Counted from the first letter of the stretch, positions 17,568 through 25,342 are shown. The stretch is DNA of 35,671 nucleotides from JBBIJH01 sp037446075 (GCA_037446075.1 JBBIJH010000008.1:1-35671), one strand, 5' to 3'. The notes: generated by a model not told the origin, from the letters alone. Made by a program: numbers and translations.

Positions 17568-18410
17568 TTGCGGTTCCTCCAATCGCTGTTTAGCTTCCTG
17601 AGAATTGAGCACACCCTGTTCTCCCTCCCTCTGATTTATGGGGGTGTATTTTTGGCCTCAAAAAGCATCCCTCCACCTGAGCTTCTCTTGCTTGTTCTCG
17701 TGGGAGCCACGAGTGCCCGGTCTGTAGCCCTTACGTTGAACAGGCTCATCGATCGGGAGATCGACAGGCAGAATCCGCGGACGACGAACCGTGAGCTTCC
17801 GAGCGGCAAACTCACCGCGTGGCAGGCAATCGGAATCCTTATCGGCGGATTGGTTACGTATCTTCTTTCCGCCTACCTGATCTCTGACTTTTGTTTTTCT
17901 CTTTCGCCCATTCCGCTTGTGATTTTCACCGTCTATCCGTATCTGAAGCGGTTCACACCCATGGCGCATTTCGGTGTTGGACTCGGTCTCTCGATGGCTC
18001 CACTGGGTGGATGGTTTGCCGTCACTGGGTCGTTCTCGGGAATCATCCCCGGCGCACTTCTTGCTGTGGTAACGCTCCTCTGGGTGACTGGCTTCGACAT
18101 CATCTATTCCACACTCGACGAAGAGTTCGATCGAGAGGCGGGCCTGTATTCGTTCGTGGTACGCTATGGAAAAGATCGGGCACTTCAGATTTCCGGATAC
18201 TTGCATCTCGCAGCGTATGCAGTGCTCGTTATTCTCTTCTTCGTCTACATCAAAGCAATCCTTGGGCTGCCTTTTCTTCTGCTTTCCGGCTATTTGCTAT
18301 ACCTCGAGTACAAGAAAGCCGAGAATGTCGAATTGGCTTTCTTTAAAATCAATGTGGCGTTTGGCTTCGTCGTTTTTCTGATGATTTTTCTCGGAGGGTA
18401 CTCTCTGTGA
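17568..18410 (+). CDS. mqnP: UbiA-family prenyltransferase, menaquinone branch (MqnP-like)
   Basis: 280 residues, apparent TTG start (17568) with AGAGAGA about 10 bases upstream; product begins MRFLQSLFSFLRIEHTLFSL. Integral membrane prenyltransferase with both Asp-rich motifs: NRLIDREID (Asn58, Asp62, Asp66) and DIIYSTLDEEFD (Asp177, Asp184, Asp188), which bind Mg-diphosphate. About eight hydrophobic spans are visible. In futalosine-pathway genomes this family prenylates 1,4-dihydroxy-6-naphthoate. The call as MqnP rather than UbiA/MenA rests on the neighbours (mqnL, mqnE/A, mqnC). It is the first gene of the operon and overlaps the next by four bases. Confidence 0.88.
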   Translation: MRFLQSLFSFLRIEHTLFSLPLIYGGVFLASKSIPPPELLLLVLVGATSARSVALTLNRLIDREIDRQNPRTTNRELPSGKLTAWQAIGILIGGLVTYLLSAYLISDFCFSLSPIPLVIFTVYPYLKRFTPMAHFGVGLGLSMAPLGGWFAVTGSFSGIIPGALLAVVTLLWVTGFDIIYSTLDEEFDREAGLYSFVVRYGKDRALQISGYLHLAAYAVLVILFFVYIKAILGLPFLLLSGYLLYLEYKKAENVELAFFKINVAFGFVVFLMIFLGGYSL

Positions 18411-18958
18411 GGATCGTCGTCGGGATGACCGGCTCATCAGGGGCAATCTATGGCGTGGAGTTTCTGAAGAAATGTAACGCTGAGAAATATTTGATCATGA
18501 GCAAATGGGGAAAAGCAGTCCTGAAGGATGAGACCGGATTGACCGAAGAAGATCTTAAGCCGTATGTGAAAAAGACATTTAGCGATGTTGATCTCTCTGC
18601 TCCGTTTGCCTCCGGCTCGAATCCCTTTGACGCCTTTGTGGTCATTCCTTGCACAACGTCGACCTTGGGAAAAATTGCTCACGGAATCGGAGATACCCTC
18701 ATCACTCGAACCGCGCAAGTGGCGTTGAAGGAGCGCCACAAAATCGTCCTTGCAATCCGCGAAACGCCGCTCTCATCTCTCGCACTGGAACAGGCTGCGA
18801 GGCTTTCACGGGACGGCGTGATCATCATGCCGATTTCGCCTCCAATGTATTTTGTCCCAAAGACCGTCGAAGAATACATTGGCGCTTTTGTTGACAAGGT
18901 TCTCGGGGTTCTCAGCTTGCGTAGTACTGCGGGCTGGCGCGCAGAAGAATTGGAGTGA
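18407..18958 (+). CDS. ubiX: Flavin prenyltransferase UbiX
   Basis: 183 residues, GTG start inside a GTGA overlap with the mqnP stop, so translation is probably coupled. Begins MRIVVGMTGSSGAIYGVEFL (FMN-binding GxTGxSGA). Further family blocks: VVIPCTTSTLGKIAHGIGD, TRTAQVALKER, AIRETPLSSL. UbiX makes prenylated FMN from FMN and dimethylallyl phosphate, the cofactor of UbiD-type decarboxylases. The next gene encodes such a decarboxylase, so this gene supplies its cofactor. Confidence 0.92.
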   Translation: MRIVVGMTGSSGAIYGVEFLKKCNAEKYLIMSKWGKAVLKDETGLTEEDLKPYVKKTFSDVDLSAPFASGSNPFDAFVVIPCTTSTLGKIAHGIGDTLITRTAQVALKERHKIVLAIRETPLSSLALEQAARLSRDGVIIMPISPPMYFVPKTVEEYIGAFVDKVLGVLSLRSTAGWRAEELE

Positions 18959-19040
18959 GAATGCAAAACCGTCTCCTCTCGTGCTATTCGTCGTTTTTCC
19001 CTTCTGATTTTTTCCTTTTGAATTTTGAACTTCTAACCGG

Positions 19041-20816
19041 ATGTCTTATACTGATCTACGCTCTTTCCTGAACGTCTTGGAGTCGAGCGGGGAGCTGCAC
19101 AGAGTAAAAGTCGAGGTCGACCCTGCGCTTGAAGTCACTGAGATCGCCGTCCGCGCAGTGAAGGAGAGGCTTCCTGCTCTGTTGTTTCAGAAGGTGAAAG
19201 ACTCACCCTATCCACTCACGATTGGAATTCTTGCTTCTGAGAAACGAATCGAGCTTGCCCTCGGAAGGCACCCCCAAGAAATCGGGGAAGAATTCCTCCA
19301 GCTCGTGGAGCGCCTGAATCCGCCCTCGCCAAAGGCGATACTGAGATCACTGCCGATGCTTCTGCGCTTTGCAAAGATGCGGCCGTCGAGAAGTTTGATA
19401 GCCCCTTCCCAGGAAATCACGGAAGAACCAGATCTTACCACACTTCCACTCATCAAGTGCTGGCCGAAGGACGGCGGACGATTCATCACATTCGGACTGG
19501 TCATCACGTACGACCCGCGAAAGGGCCGTAGGAACATGGGAGTTTATCGACTGCAGCTCTATGATGAGAAAACAACCGGCATGCACTGGCAAATTGAGAG
19601 AGGCGGTTCTTCTCATGCTGCGGACTCACGCGGGAGGTTGATGGAGGTAGCGGTTGCCATTGGGTGTGATCCCCTCATGTTGATCTCTTCCGTTGCGCCA
19701 CTTCCCGAAGGGATGGATGAAATTGCCTTTGCAGGATACCTTCGTGGGAAACCGACACCGATGATCTCTGCGAAAACAATCGGGATTGATGTCCCAGCTA
19801 CCGCGGAATTCATCCTCGAGGGAACAGTCGATCCAAATGAACTACGTCCCGAGGGACCTTTCGGAGACCACTTCGGTCATTACTCTCACGTTGCGACGTT
19901 CCCCGTTTTCCACATCCGCCGAGTCACGAGGAGAAGGAATCCGATTTACCTTGCGGCCGTTGTAGGGAAACCACCGCAGGAAGACAAATTTGTCGGGAAT
20001 GCAGTTCAAGAGATGCTCGGGCCGCTGGTGAAGATCATTCACCCTGAGATCGAGGACCTCTGGGCGTACTATGAGACGGGCTTCCACAATCTTCTCGTCG
20101 TCTCCGTGCGGGAGCGCTATCACAAAGAGGGAATCAAATCTGCTCTAGGACTGTTAGGAATGGGGCAAATGTCGCTGACGAAAGTCTTGATTGTCGTCAG
20201 TGAGGGGGTTGATGTGAGAAAGTTTCGCTCTGTCCTGAGAGAGATCAGAGCAAACTTCAACCCCTCTGAAGATTTCCTCTTGCTTCGGGGGACGGCATAT
20301 GATACATTAGATTTCACGAGCTTCGCGTTTGAGCTGGGGAGCAAGATGATTCTTGATGCAACGAGGAAGCGGGGGAACCGGAAGTCAGAATTCAGAAATC
20401 AGGATAGTGAACAAAAGCGAGTATCAGGGATCGATCCGGGAACGCTCCAGGCAGGAATCCTCTCGTACCGATACCTTGAGGATACGCTGCTCGCCGTGAA
20501 AGTGGTGAACAATAGCCGTGAGATCGTGGAGAACTTAGTGAGACAGCCGCTTCTGCAAAGCCTCAAACTCATCGCTGCTGTCAGCCCTGATGTCGATTTG
20601 AATGATGACGAGAATCTGTTATGGGGGATTTTCACAAGGTTTGAGCCAGCGAGAGATGTCGCATTCGCACACACCGAGCTTCGCGGCTCGCTTCCCATCT
20701 ATTCCGGTCCGATGGGAATCGACGCAACGTGGAAGCAGGGCTACCCTGAGCCACTCGTGATGGATGAGAGAATCGTCGAGAAAGTAGATGAGAATTGGGA
20801 GAGGTACTGGAGATGA
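19041..20816 (+). CDS. mqnL: UbiD-family decarboxylase of menaquinone biosynthesis (MqnL-like)
   Basis: 591 residues, starting MSYTDLRSFLNVLESSGELH, typical of prenyl-FMN-dependent UbiD decarboxylases. The active-site block is present: EGPFGDHFGHYS at about 272-283, plus RGGSSHAADSRGR, DIDVPATAEFILEG-like region, and YYETGFHNLLVVSV. In this pathway the enzyme should remove the carboxyl of the prenylated 6-naphthoate. Residues about 446-457 (GNRKSEFRNQDSEQKR) are encoded by a low-complexity tract and look like an in-frame insertion in a surface loop. The gene follows ubiX after an 82-base gap that contains another such tract and shows no good Shine-Dalgarno sequence. It overlaps the next gene by four bases (ATGA). 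Confidence 0.9.
   Translation: MSYTDLRSFLNVLESSGELHRVKVEVDPALEVTEIAVRAVKERLPALLFQKVKDSPYPLTIGILASEKRIELALGRHPQEIGEEFLQLVERLNPPSPKAILRSLPMLLRFAKMRPSRSLIAPSQEITEEPDLTTLPLIKCWPKDGGRFITFGLVITYDPRKGRRNMGVYRLQLYDEKTTGMHWQIERGGSSHAADSRGRLMEVAVAIGCDPLMLISSVAPLPEGMDEIAFAGYLRGKPTPMISAKTIGIDVPATAEFILEGTVDPNELRPEGPFGDHFGHYSHVATFPVFHIRRVTRRRNPIYLAAVVGKPPQEDKFVGNAVQEMLGPLVKIIHPEIEDLWAYYETGFHNLLVVSVRERYHKEGIKSALGLLGMGQMSLTKVLIVVSEGVDVRKFRSVLREIRANFNPSEDFLLLRGTAYDTLDFTSFAFELGSKMILDATRKRGNRKSEFRNQDSEQKRVSGIDPGTLQAGILSYRYLEDTLLAVKVVNNSREIVENLVRQPLLQSLKLIAAVSPDVDLNDDENLLWGIFTRFEPARDVAFAHTELRGSLPIYSGPMGIDATWKQGYPEPLVMDERIVEKVDENWERYWR
20376..20410. repeat. Low-complexity tract inside mqnL
   Basis: The words gaagtcagaa / ttcagaaatc / aggatagtga follow one another in frame. 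Tracts built from such words are otherwise intergenic. Compare 19001-19037, upstream of the same gene, which has the reverse-complement flavour (ttttgaattttgaacttct). Confidence 0.45.
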
Positions 20817-21046
20817 TTCGAAACCGAGGATTGCTGGAAGAGTTCGAACGAGAGCTTGCGAAGAAAGAGCAACTCAATTTCAGAAAAAACCTGAGAATCG
20901 TTGATGCTCTCTACAAGGAAGCAGTCGCTCTAGGGGTTTTCCCTCTGAAGAACCCCCTGGAGGGAATTGAGGTCGACATCAAAATCGCCAAATCCGTAAA
21001 TCATGTTCAGCGACGTTCTCGAACGCGTCGGAAGACTGCTCAGTAG
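20813..21046 (+). CDS. Small protein paired with nucleotidyltransferase (possible antitoxin-like partner)
   Basis: 77 residues; the start MIRNRGLLEEFERELAKKEQ is set by the ATGA overlap with the mqnL stop. Predicted mostly helical: a charged N-terminal helix, then LRIVDALYKEAVALGVFPLK and NPLEGIEVDIKIAKSVNHVQ, ending in a basic tail (RRSRTRRKTAQ). It overlaps the following nucleotidyltransferase gene by 44 bases, which argues for coupled expression. I have the impression that such small proteins accompany AbiEii/DUF6036-like nucleotidyltransferases elsewhere, but I cannot name the family. Role unknown; a toxin-antitoxin type module is an inference from arrangement only. Confidence 0.75.
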   Translation: MIRNRGLLEEFERELAKKEQLNFRKNLRIVDALYKEAVALGVFPLKNPLEGIEVDIKIAKSVNHVQRRSRTRRKTAQ

Positions 21047-21569
21047 GGCCGAGATACCGTACATGGTCATCGGCGGCCAAGCTCTTTTGCTCTACGGCGA
21101 ACCGCGACTGACGAAAGATATCGATATCACTCTTGGAATAGGTGTCGATGAGATAGAGAGACTCAAGAGGATTCTCGTCGGCACCCGAATCAGGGTTCTC
21201 GTGAAGTCACCCGAAGAATTTGCGCGAAGGACATACGTTCTTCCAACTCAAGATAGCAGATCTGGTGTCAGGATTGACTTCATCTTTTCAGAATTCGCAT
21301 ATGAGCGAAGAGCAATTCAGAGAGCGCAGAAAGTCAAGATTGGGAAGACATACGTCTCTTTCGCATCCGTTGAGGATTTGATCATCCACAAGATCCTGGC
21401 CCGACGGCCAAGGGACTTGGAGGACGTCGAGAGCATCCTCAAGAAACATGCACAAGTGAACTTCCGCTACATTGTCCGTTGGCTGAGAAAACTTGAGCTC
21501 ACACTAGATCAAAAGCTTCTCCCAGCATTACGCCGACTGAAGACGAAGGCAATGACCAGCGGAATCTAA
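21003..21569 (+). CDS. MNT/AbiEii-like nucleotidyltransferase (DUF6036-type)
   Basis: 188 residues beginning MFSDVLERVGRLLSRAEIPY. The nucleotidyltransferase core is readable: GGQALLLYGEPRLTKDIDI with Asp39 and Asp41 as the metal-binding pair, and a third acidic residue Asp92 in VRIDFIFS. Then FASVEDLIIHKILARRPRDL EDV, the C-terminal block typical of the AbiEii/DUF6036 group. Members act as toxins or as stand-alone nucleotide-adding enzymes; the reaction here is undetermined. It overlaps the small upstream gene and sits between mqnL and the mqnE-mqnA fusion, an unusual place in a cofactor operon. Confidence 0.85.
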   Translation: MFSDVLERVGRLLSRAEIPYMVIGGQALLLYGEPRLTKDIDITLGIGVDEIERLKRILVGTRIRVLVKSPEEFARRTYVLPTQDSRSGVRIDFIFSEFAYERRAIQRAQKVKIGKTYVSFASVEDLIIHKILARRPRDLEDVESILKKHAQVNFRYIVRWLRKLELTLDQKLLPALRRLKTKAMTSGI

Positions 21570-21582
21570 AACGAACACCCTT

Positions 21583-23457
21583 ATGGCTATTGAAATTTCC
21601 TTCCGCGACAAATCCCTCATTCCCATCTGGGAAAAAATCCAGAAAGGAGAGCGCCTTTCTCTCGAAGACGGAGTAACGCTCTTCAAAACGCCGGACTTCA
21701 TTTCCCTCGGGAAGATGGCTTACTACGTCCAACAGGAGAAGAGCGGTGACGCTGTTTACTTCGTGCTCAACAGGAAAATCGAGCCGACGAACATCTGTGT
21801 ACTCTCCTGCAAGTTCTGCGACTTCGCCACCAAGAGAGGAAGGCCCGACGCGTATGAGATGACCATTGAGGAGATTCTCTCAAAGCTATCCCCTGGACTT
21901 CACGAGGTTCATGTCACAGGGGGCATGCCACCCGACTGGCCATGGGAAAGATACGTCGGGATCGTCCGAGCCATCAAAGAGAAGTTTCCGACGATCGACA
22001 TCAAAGCATACACAGCCGTCGAGCTCGATTTCTTCCATAAGAAATTCAAGAAATCAATTGAGGAAGTCCTCACTGAACTGAAAGAGGCGGGCCTGTGTAC
22101 TCTTCCTGGAGGTGGATCTGAAGTCTTTTCGGAGCGAGTCCGTCGACTCCTTTTCAATCAAAAAATCGGGGCGAAGGCATGGCTGGATATTCATCGGAAA
22201 GCCCATCGCATGGGCATCCCAACAAATGCCACGCTTCTCTACGGCCACATCGAGACGATCGAGGAGCGCGTCATCCATTTGATAAAGCTGCGAGAGCTGC
22301 AGGACGAAACGGGTGGCTTCCTCAGCTTCATCCCACTTGCCTTTCAGCCAGGTGACACAGGAATAAAGGCCCGGTCACAGTTCACTTCCGCTATCGATGA
22401 CCTGAAGACGATTGCCGTCTCGCGCCTGATGCTTGACAATGTCCCACACATCAAAGCGTACTGGGTGATGCTCACGGAGGAAGTAGCAGCGATCGCACTG
22501 AACTTCGGCGCAGATGACATCGAGGGCACAGTCGGCGAGGAACACATCGCCCACGACGCCGGGGCCATCAGTCCGATGAAGCTGGCAAAAGACCAGATCA
22601 TCAAGATCATCCGAGATGCCGGGAAGATTCCCGTTGAGCGAGACATCTACTACAATCCAATCAACGTCTATACGAGAGGGATTATCGGAAGAATCCCTTA
22701 CCTCAATTCTGTTCCTTTCTATCATCATTTTGAGAAGAAACAGTTTAGGATGCTTCCCATTTCGCCACGGCGGATGGGAGTCCTTTCAGCTGAAGGGAAA
22801 ATCGACGCTGGGCTTTTCTCCCTCGTCGATTACTTTGGACAGGAGGATCAGCTCGAACTGCTAAACTGGTGCCTTGCTTCTCGCGATCAGGTGAAGAGCG
22901 TCATGCTTTTCTCGAACCACGGCTGGCTCGATCTAGACGGCAGGGTGATCGGAATTACGGACGAGACCGCGACTTCTGTCAGACTTCTGCAGGTGTTGCT
23001 CGAGAAGAAGTATGGGGTACATGCGCTGTTCCGGCGCCTCCACTCCGGCGTCAACGACTACCGGCAGTACGATGCGGTGTTGCTCATTGGCGACGAGGCA
23101 CTCCGGAGGAACAAGCTCGGCCTCGAGGGATTCGAGCTGGTGTTCGACCTTGCAAAAGAGTGGTATGAATGGCAGAAGCTTCCGTTTGTCTTTGCAGTCT
23201 GGGCTGTTCGGAGATCGCTGAGCGACTCAGACAAGAGTACTATCCGGAACTCGATCGAGCAGTCACTCGTTCTATCGGAAGAAGATTTCCAGAAAGTCGG
23301 ATTAGCTCGCGGAAAAGAACTCGGATTAACCGGACAGGAAGTTGTGGAATACCTTGAAGGATTCAACTTTCGGATCGGAGAACGCGAACAGGAAGCGATG
23401 CGGGTATTCCATCAACTTCTAGAAGAACTTCAGCCCATCAAACAACAGTTACCATAA
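21583..23457 (+). CDS. mqnE-mqnA: Fusion protein: aminofutalosine synthase MqnE + chorismate dehydratase MqnA
   Basis: 624 residues in one uninterrupted frame. Residues about 1-364 are a complete radical SAM aminofutalosine synthase: CVLSCKFC (Cys72, Cys76, Cys79), HVTGGMPPDWPWE, YTAVELDFF, LPGGGSEVF, LYGHIET, FQPGDTG. Residues about 367-624 are a complete MqnA: GRIPYLNSVPFY, RRMGVLSAEGKIDAGLFSLV, VIGITDETATSVRLLQVLL, LLIGDEALRR, LPFVFAVWAVRR. MqnA dehydrates chorismate to 3-enolpyruvylbenzoate, and MqnE joins that product to SAM-derived adenosine and releases CO2, giving aminofutalosine. The order in the chain is the reverse of the pathway order. There is practically no linker at the junction (near base 22678), and no internal stop. 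The start has only a weak ribosome-binding site. Confidence 0.93.
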   Translation: MAIEISFRDKSLIPIWEKIQKGERLSLEDGVTLFKTPDFISLGKMAYYVQQEKSGDAVYFVLNRKIEPTNICVLSCKFCDFATKRGRPDAYEMTIEEILSKLSPGLHEVHVTGGMPPDWPWERYVGIVRAIKEKFPTIDIKAYTAVELDFFHKKFKKSIEEVLTELKEAGLCTLPGGGSEVFSERVRRLLFNQKIGAKAWLDIHRKAHRMGIPTNATLLYGHIETIEERVIHLIKLRELQDETGGFLSFIPLAFQPGDTGIKARSQFTSAIDDLKTIAVSRLMLDNVPHIKAYWVMLTEEVAAIALNFGADDIEGTVGEEHIAHDAGAISPMKLAKDQIIKIIRDAGKIPVERDIYYNPINVYTRGIIGRIPYLNSVPFYHHFEKKQFRMLPISPRRMGVLSAEGKIDAGLFSLVDYFGQEDQLELLNWCLASRDQVKSVMLFSNHGWLDLDGRVIGITDETATSVRLLQVLLEKKYGVHALFRRLHSGVNDYRQYDAVLLIGDEALRRNKLGLEGFELVFDLAKEWYEWQKLPFVFAVWAVRRSLSDSDKSTIRNSIEQSLVLSEEDFQKVGLARGKELGLTGQEVVEYLEGFNFRIGEREQEAMRVFHQLLEELQPIKQQLP

Positions 23458-23477
23458 CCGAAGAAGGAGACAACACA

Positions 23478-23837
23478 GTGAGAAAAATCGTTCTTGCAGT
23501 CTGCGTATTGATCCTCGGATGTCAACAACAGTCTCGAGAACAAGGCAAGGAGCCAACTCTGGCCCAAGCTACAACGGGTGCAACACTGGAAAAGGTGAAG
23601 GCAGATATCCAGGAACTAAAAATGAAACTGGCCCCCGAAGGAAAGTATGCCTGCTGCATCGATGACGCTTGCAATTACTGTCTTCTCCACGAGGGCGAAT
23701 GCGACTGTGCGAGAGACCTCCAGAAGGGCGAGCACGTGTGCATCGAATGTTACGCGGGGTGGCAGCAGGGAAAAGGAAACGTACCGAATGTCAAGAAGGA
23801 CCAGGTGGAGACAGATTTTGTCTCGCACAAACACTGA
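23478..23837 (+). CDS. Small Cys-rich lipoprotein of unknown function
   Basis: 119 residues, GTG start with AAGGAG eight bases upstream. Signal peptide with lipobox LILGC (Cys15), so a lipoprotein. After a short helix (about 36-51) comes a dense Cys cluster: YACCIDDACNYC, LLHEGECDCARD and EHVCIECYAGW, with Cys at 59, 60, 65, 68, 75, 77, 88 and 91. The spacing suggests a bound metal or several disulfides. I recall similar domains in periplasmic proteins of FCB-type bacteria but cannot name a characterised one. Position: 20 bases after the fusion gene and 46 before mqnC, in the same orientation, so probably co-transcribed with menaquinone genes. A link to metal or redox handling is inference. 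Confidence 0.85.
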   Translation: MRKIVLAVCVLILGCQQQSREQGKEPTLAQATTGATLEKVKADIQELKMKLAPEGKYACCIDDACNYCLLHEGECDCARDLQKGEHVCIECYAGWQQGKGNVPNVKKDQVETDFVSHKH

Positions 23838-23883
23838 GCCGGACGCCCTTCTCCTCGCAGGAGAGGCGTCAGGGGTGAGGTCA

Positions 23884-24975
23884 ATGGTACCTGCAATCTT
23901 AGAAAAAGCACGGTCAGGCCAACCCATCACACCCGAGGAAGGTCTCGAACTTCTCCAGCACGCCGAACTTCTCGACCTCGGCGACGTTGCAAACGAGATC
24001 CGTTTCCGGAAGAACCCTCAGCCGTGGGTGACCTTCGTCGTCGATACTAATCCAAACTACACAAACATCTGCAACGTCGACTGCATCTTCTGTGCCTTCT
24101 ACCGCCATCCCGGTCAGGAAGGAGAGTACACCTACACGGTCGACGAGATGATTCAGAATTTCAAGCAGGCTGCGGCGCAAGGAGCCACGACGATCTTGTT
24201 ACAGGGCGGGGTGAATCCAGCGCTACCTTTTGACTACTACCTTGAGCTTGTTGCACGAACTGTGAAAGAAGTGCCAGGAGTGATGCCGCATTTCTTCTCT
24301 ACCTCTGAGATTATCGGCATGTCCCAAGTTTCAGGACTCACGATTCAGGATGTATTGCAGAAGCTGTGGGATGCAGGTCAGAGGACGATTCCTGGCGGAG
24401 GAGCGGAGATTCTCTCTGACCGTGTGAAGAAGAAGATCAGCTCAAAGAAAGGAACCTCCGAAGACTGGTTGAACGTCATGCGTGAGGCACACAAGATTGG
24501 GTTCAAGACAACCGCCACGATGATGTATGGCCACATCGAGACCGATGAGGACATCCTCATTCATCTCGAGAGTATCCGAAAGCTTCAAGACGAGACCGGG
24601 GGATTCACCGCCTTCATCCCATGGTCATTCAAACCCGGCAACACACCGCTGGAGAAGATCATCCCACACTACGCCACCTCAACACGCTACCTCCAGATCC
24701 TTGCCATCTCAAGAATCTACCTAGACAACTTCCAGCACATCCAGGCCTCGTGGTTCTCAGAAGGAAAGAAGGCCGGCCAGATCGCTCTCCATTTCGGCGC
24801 GGATGATTTTGGGGGAACGCTTCTAGAGGAGAATGTGCACGCCGCGGCGAACTTTGTGAACAAGACGAACACGGACGAGGTGATTCAGTTGATTCATGAG
24901 GCAGGATTCACGCCGGCGCAGAGGACGACGCTGTATGAGATTCTGAGAGTGTACGAGGAGGTGGAGGCGACGTAG
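23884..24975 (+). CDS. mqnC: Cyclic dehypoxanthinyl futalosine synthase MqnC
   Basis: 363 residues. The frame is open back to 23647, but that stretch overlaps the lipoprotein gene; the start MVPAILEKARSGQPITPEEG follows GGTGAGG and aligns with family N-termini. Radical SAM motif CNVDCIFC (Cys63, Cys67, Cys70), then LLQGGVNPALPFDYY, FFSTSEI, IPGGGAEILSDRVKKK, MMYGHIET, IPWSFKPGNTPLE and HFGADDFGGTLLEENV. It converts dehypoxanthine futalosine to its cyclic spiro form, the step before MqnD. Last gene of the operon; a hairpin follows about 25 bases after the stop. A diverged duplicate of its last 36 codons lies at 25202-25342. Confidence 0.94.
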   Translation: MVPAILEKARSGQPITPEEGLELLQHAELLDLGDVANEIRFRKNPQPWVTFVVDTNPNYTNICNVDCIFCAFYRHPGQEGEYTYTVDEMIQNFKQAAAQGATTILLQGGVNPALPFDYYLELVARTVKEVPGVMPHFFSTSEIIGMSQVSGLTIQDVLQKLWDAGQRTIPGGGAEILSDRVKKKISSKKGTSEDWLNVMREAHKIGFKTTATMMYGHIETDEDILIHLESIRKLQDETGGFTAFIPWSFKPGNTPLEKIIPHYATSTRYLQILAISRIYLDNFQHIQASWFSEGKKAGQIALHFGADDFGGTLLEENVHAAANFVNKTNTDEVIQLIHEAGFTPAQRTTLYEILRVYEEVEAT

Positions 24976-24999
24976 ACCTCCTCCAACTGTCACAGCCTT

Positions 25000-25029
25000 C
25001 CCGATTAGGCTACCCACCTCGAAATCGGG
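25000..25029 (+). terminator. Stem-loop after mqnC
   Basis: CCCGATT and AATCGGG form a perfect 7-bp stem around a 16-base loop, about 25 bases after the mqnC stop. There is no T-run, so termination strength is doubtful. It overlaps the end of an antisense gene relic. Confidence 0.35.
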
Positions 25030-25136
25030 GTGCTCAGAAACTCCTCTACCAGGATTCCATCACTGCCGACGAGCAGTTTCCGTCAGGCAGGATAGAGCTT
25101 GGCAAATGTCTCGATGCCAGCGACGCTCTCGCGGTG
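25005..25136 (-). pseudogene. C-terminal relic of a DUF4143-type ATPase
   Basis: On the minus strand the frame reads RESVAGIETFAKLYPA, an in-frame TGA (25083-25085), then RKLLVGSDGILVEEFLST PISRWVA and a TAA at 25005. The pattern of a GI-x-x-F helix, a basic-KLLVG strand, then GI-x-(I/V)EEFLS-P and a Trp is how the C-terminus of AAA_14/DUF4143 ATPases ends. Nothing upstream continues the family. Short and broken, so the call is tentative. Confidence 0.45.
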
Positions 25137-25172
25137 GCGCCCGCTTCTGAAATTACTCAAGACACTGAGCAA

Positions 25173-25196
25173 ATTTACTCAATGCGTTGAGTAAAT
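25173..25196. repeat. Perfect 10-bp inverted repeat
   Basis: ATTTACTCAA - TGCG - TTGAGTAAAT, a perfect hairpin with a 4-base loop. A looser copy (attactcaag ... actgagcaaat) stands directly before it. It separates the DUF4143 relic from the mqnC relic. Could be an operator-type palindrome, a recombination end, or a REP unit. Confidence 0.55.
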
Positions 25197-25201
25197 CCAA
25201 G

Positions 25202-25342
25202 TCCAACAACACGGATGACGTGATTCAACTAATTCAGGATGCGGGATTCAGGCCAGCACAGAGAACAATCTTGCATGAGATTTTGAGGGTGTATGAAAAG
25301 GTAGAAGCCGTGAGACGAGTTACCGCAGAGACGGAAGGCTAG
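25202..25342 (+). pseudogene. Duplicated 3' end of mqnC
   Basis: The frame reads SNNTDDVIQLIQDAGFRPAQ, then RTILHEILRVYEKVEAVRRV, and ends in a TAG at 25340. It parallels the mqnC C-terminus (KTNTDEVIQLIHEAGFTPAQ, RTTLYEILRVYEEVEAT) with clear divergence at base level. No start, no radical SAM region. It is the remnant of a second mqnC copy or of a tandem duplication, 230 bases from the intact gene. Confidence 0.85.

Noticed and set aside
23647..23883. Upstream extension of mqnC by 79 codons
   Set aside because: It overlaps the lipoprotein gene in another frame, and the family begins near the ATG at 23884, which has a fitting ribosome-binding site.
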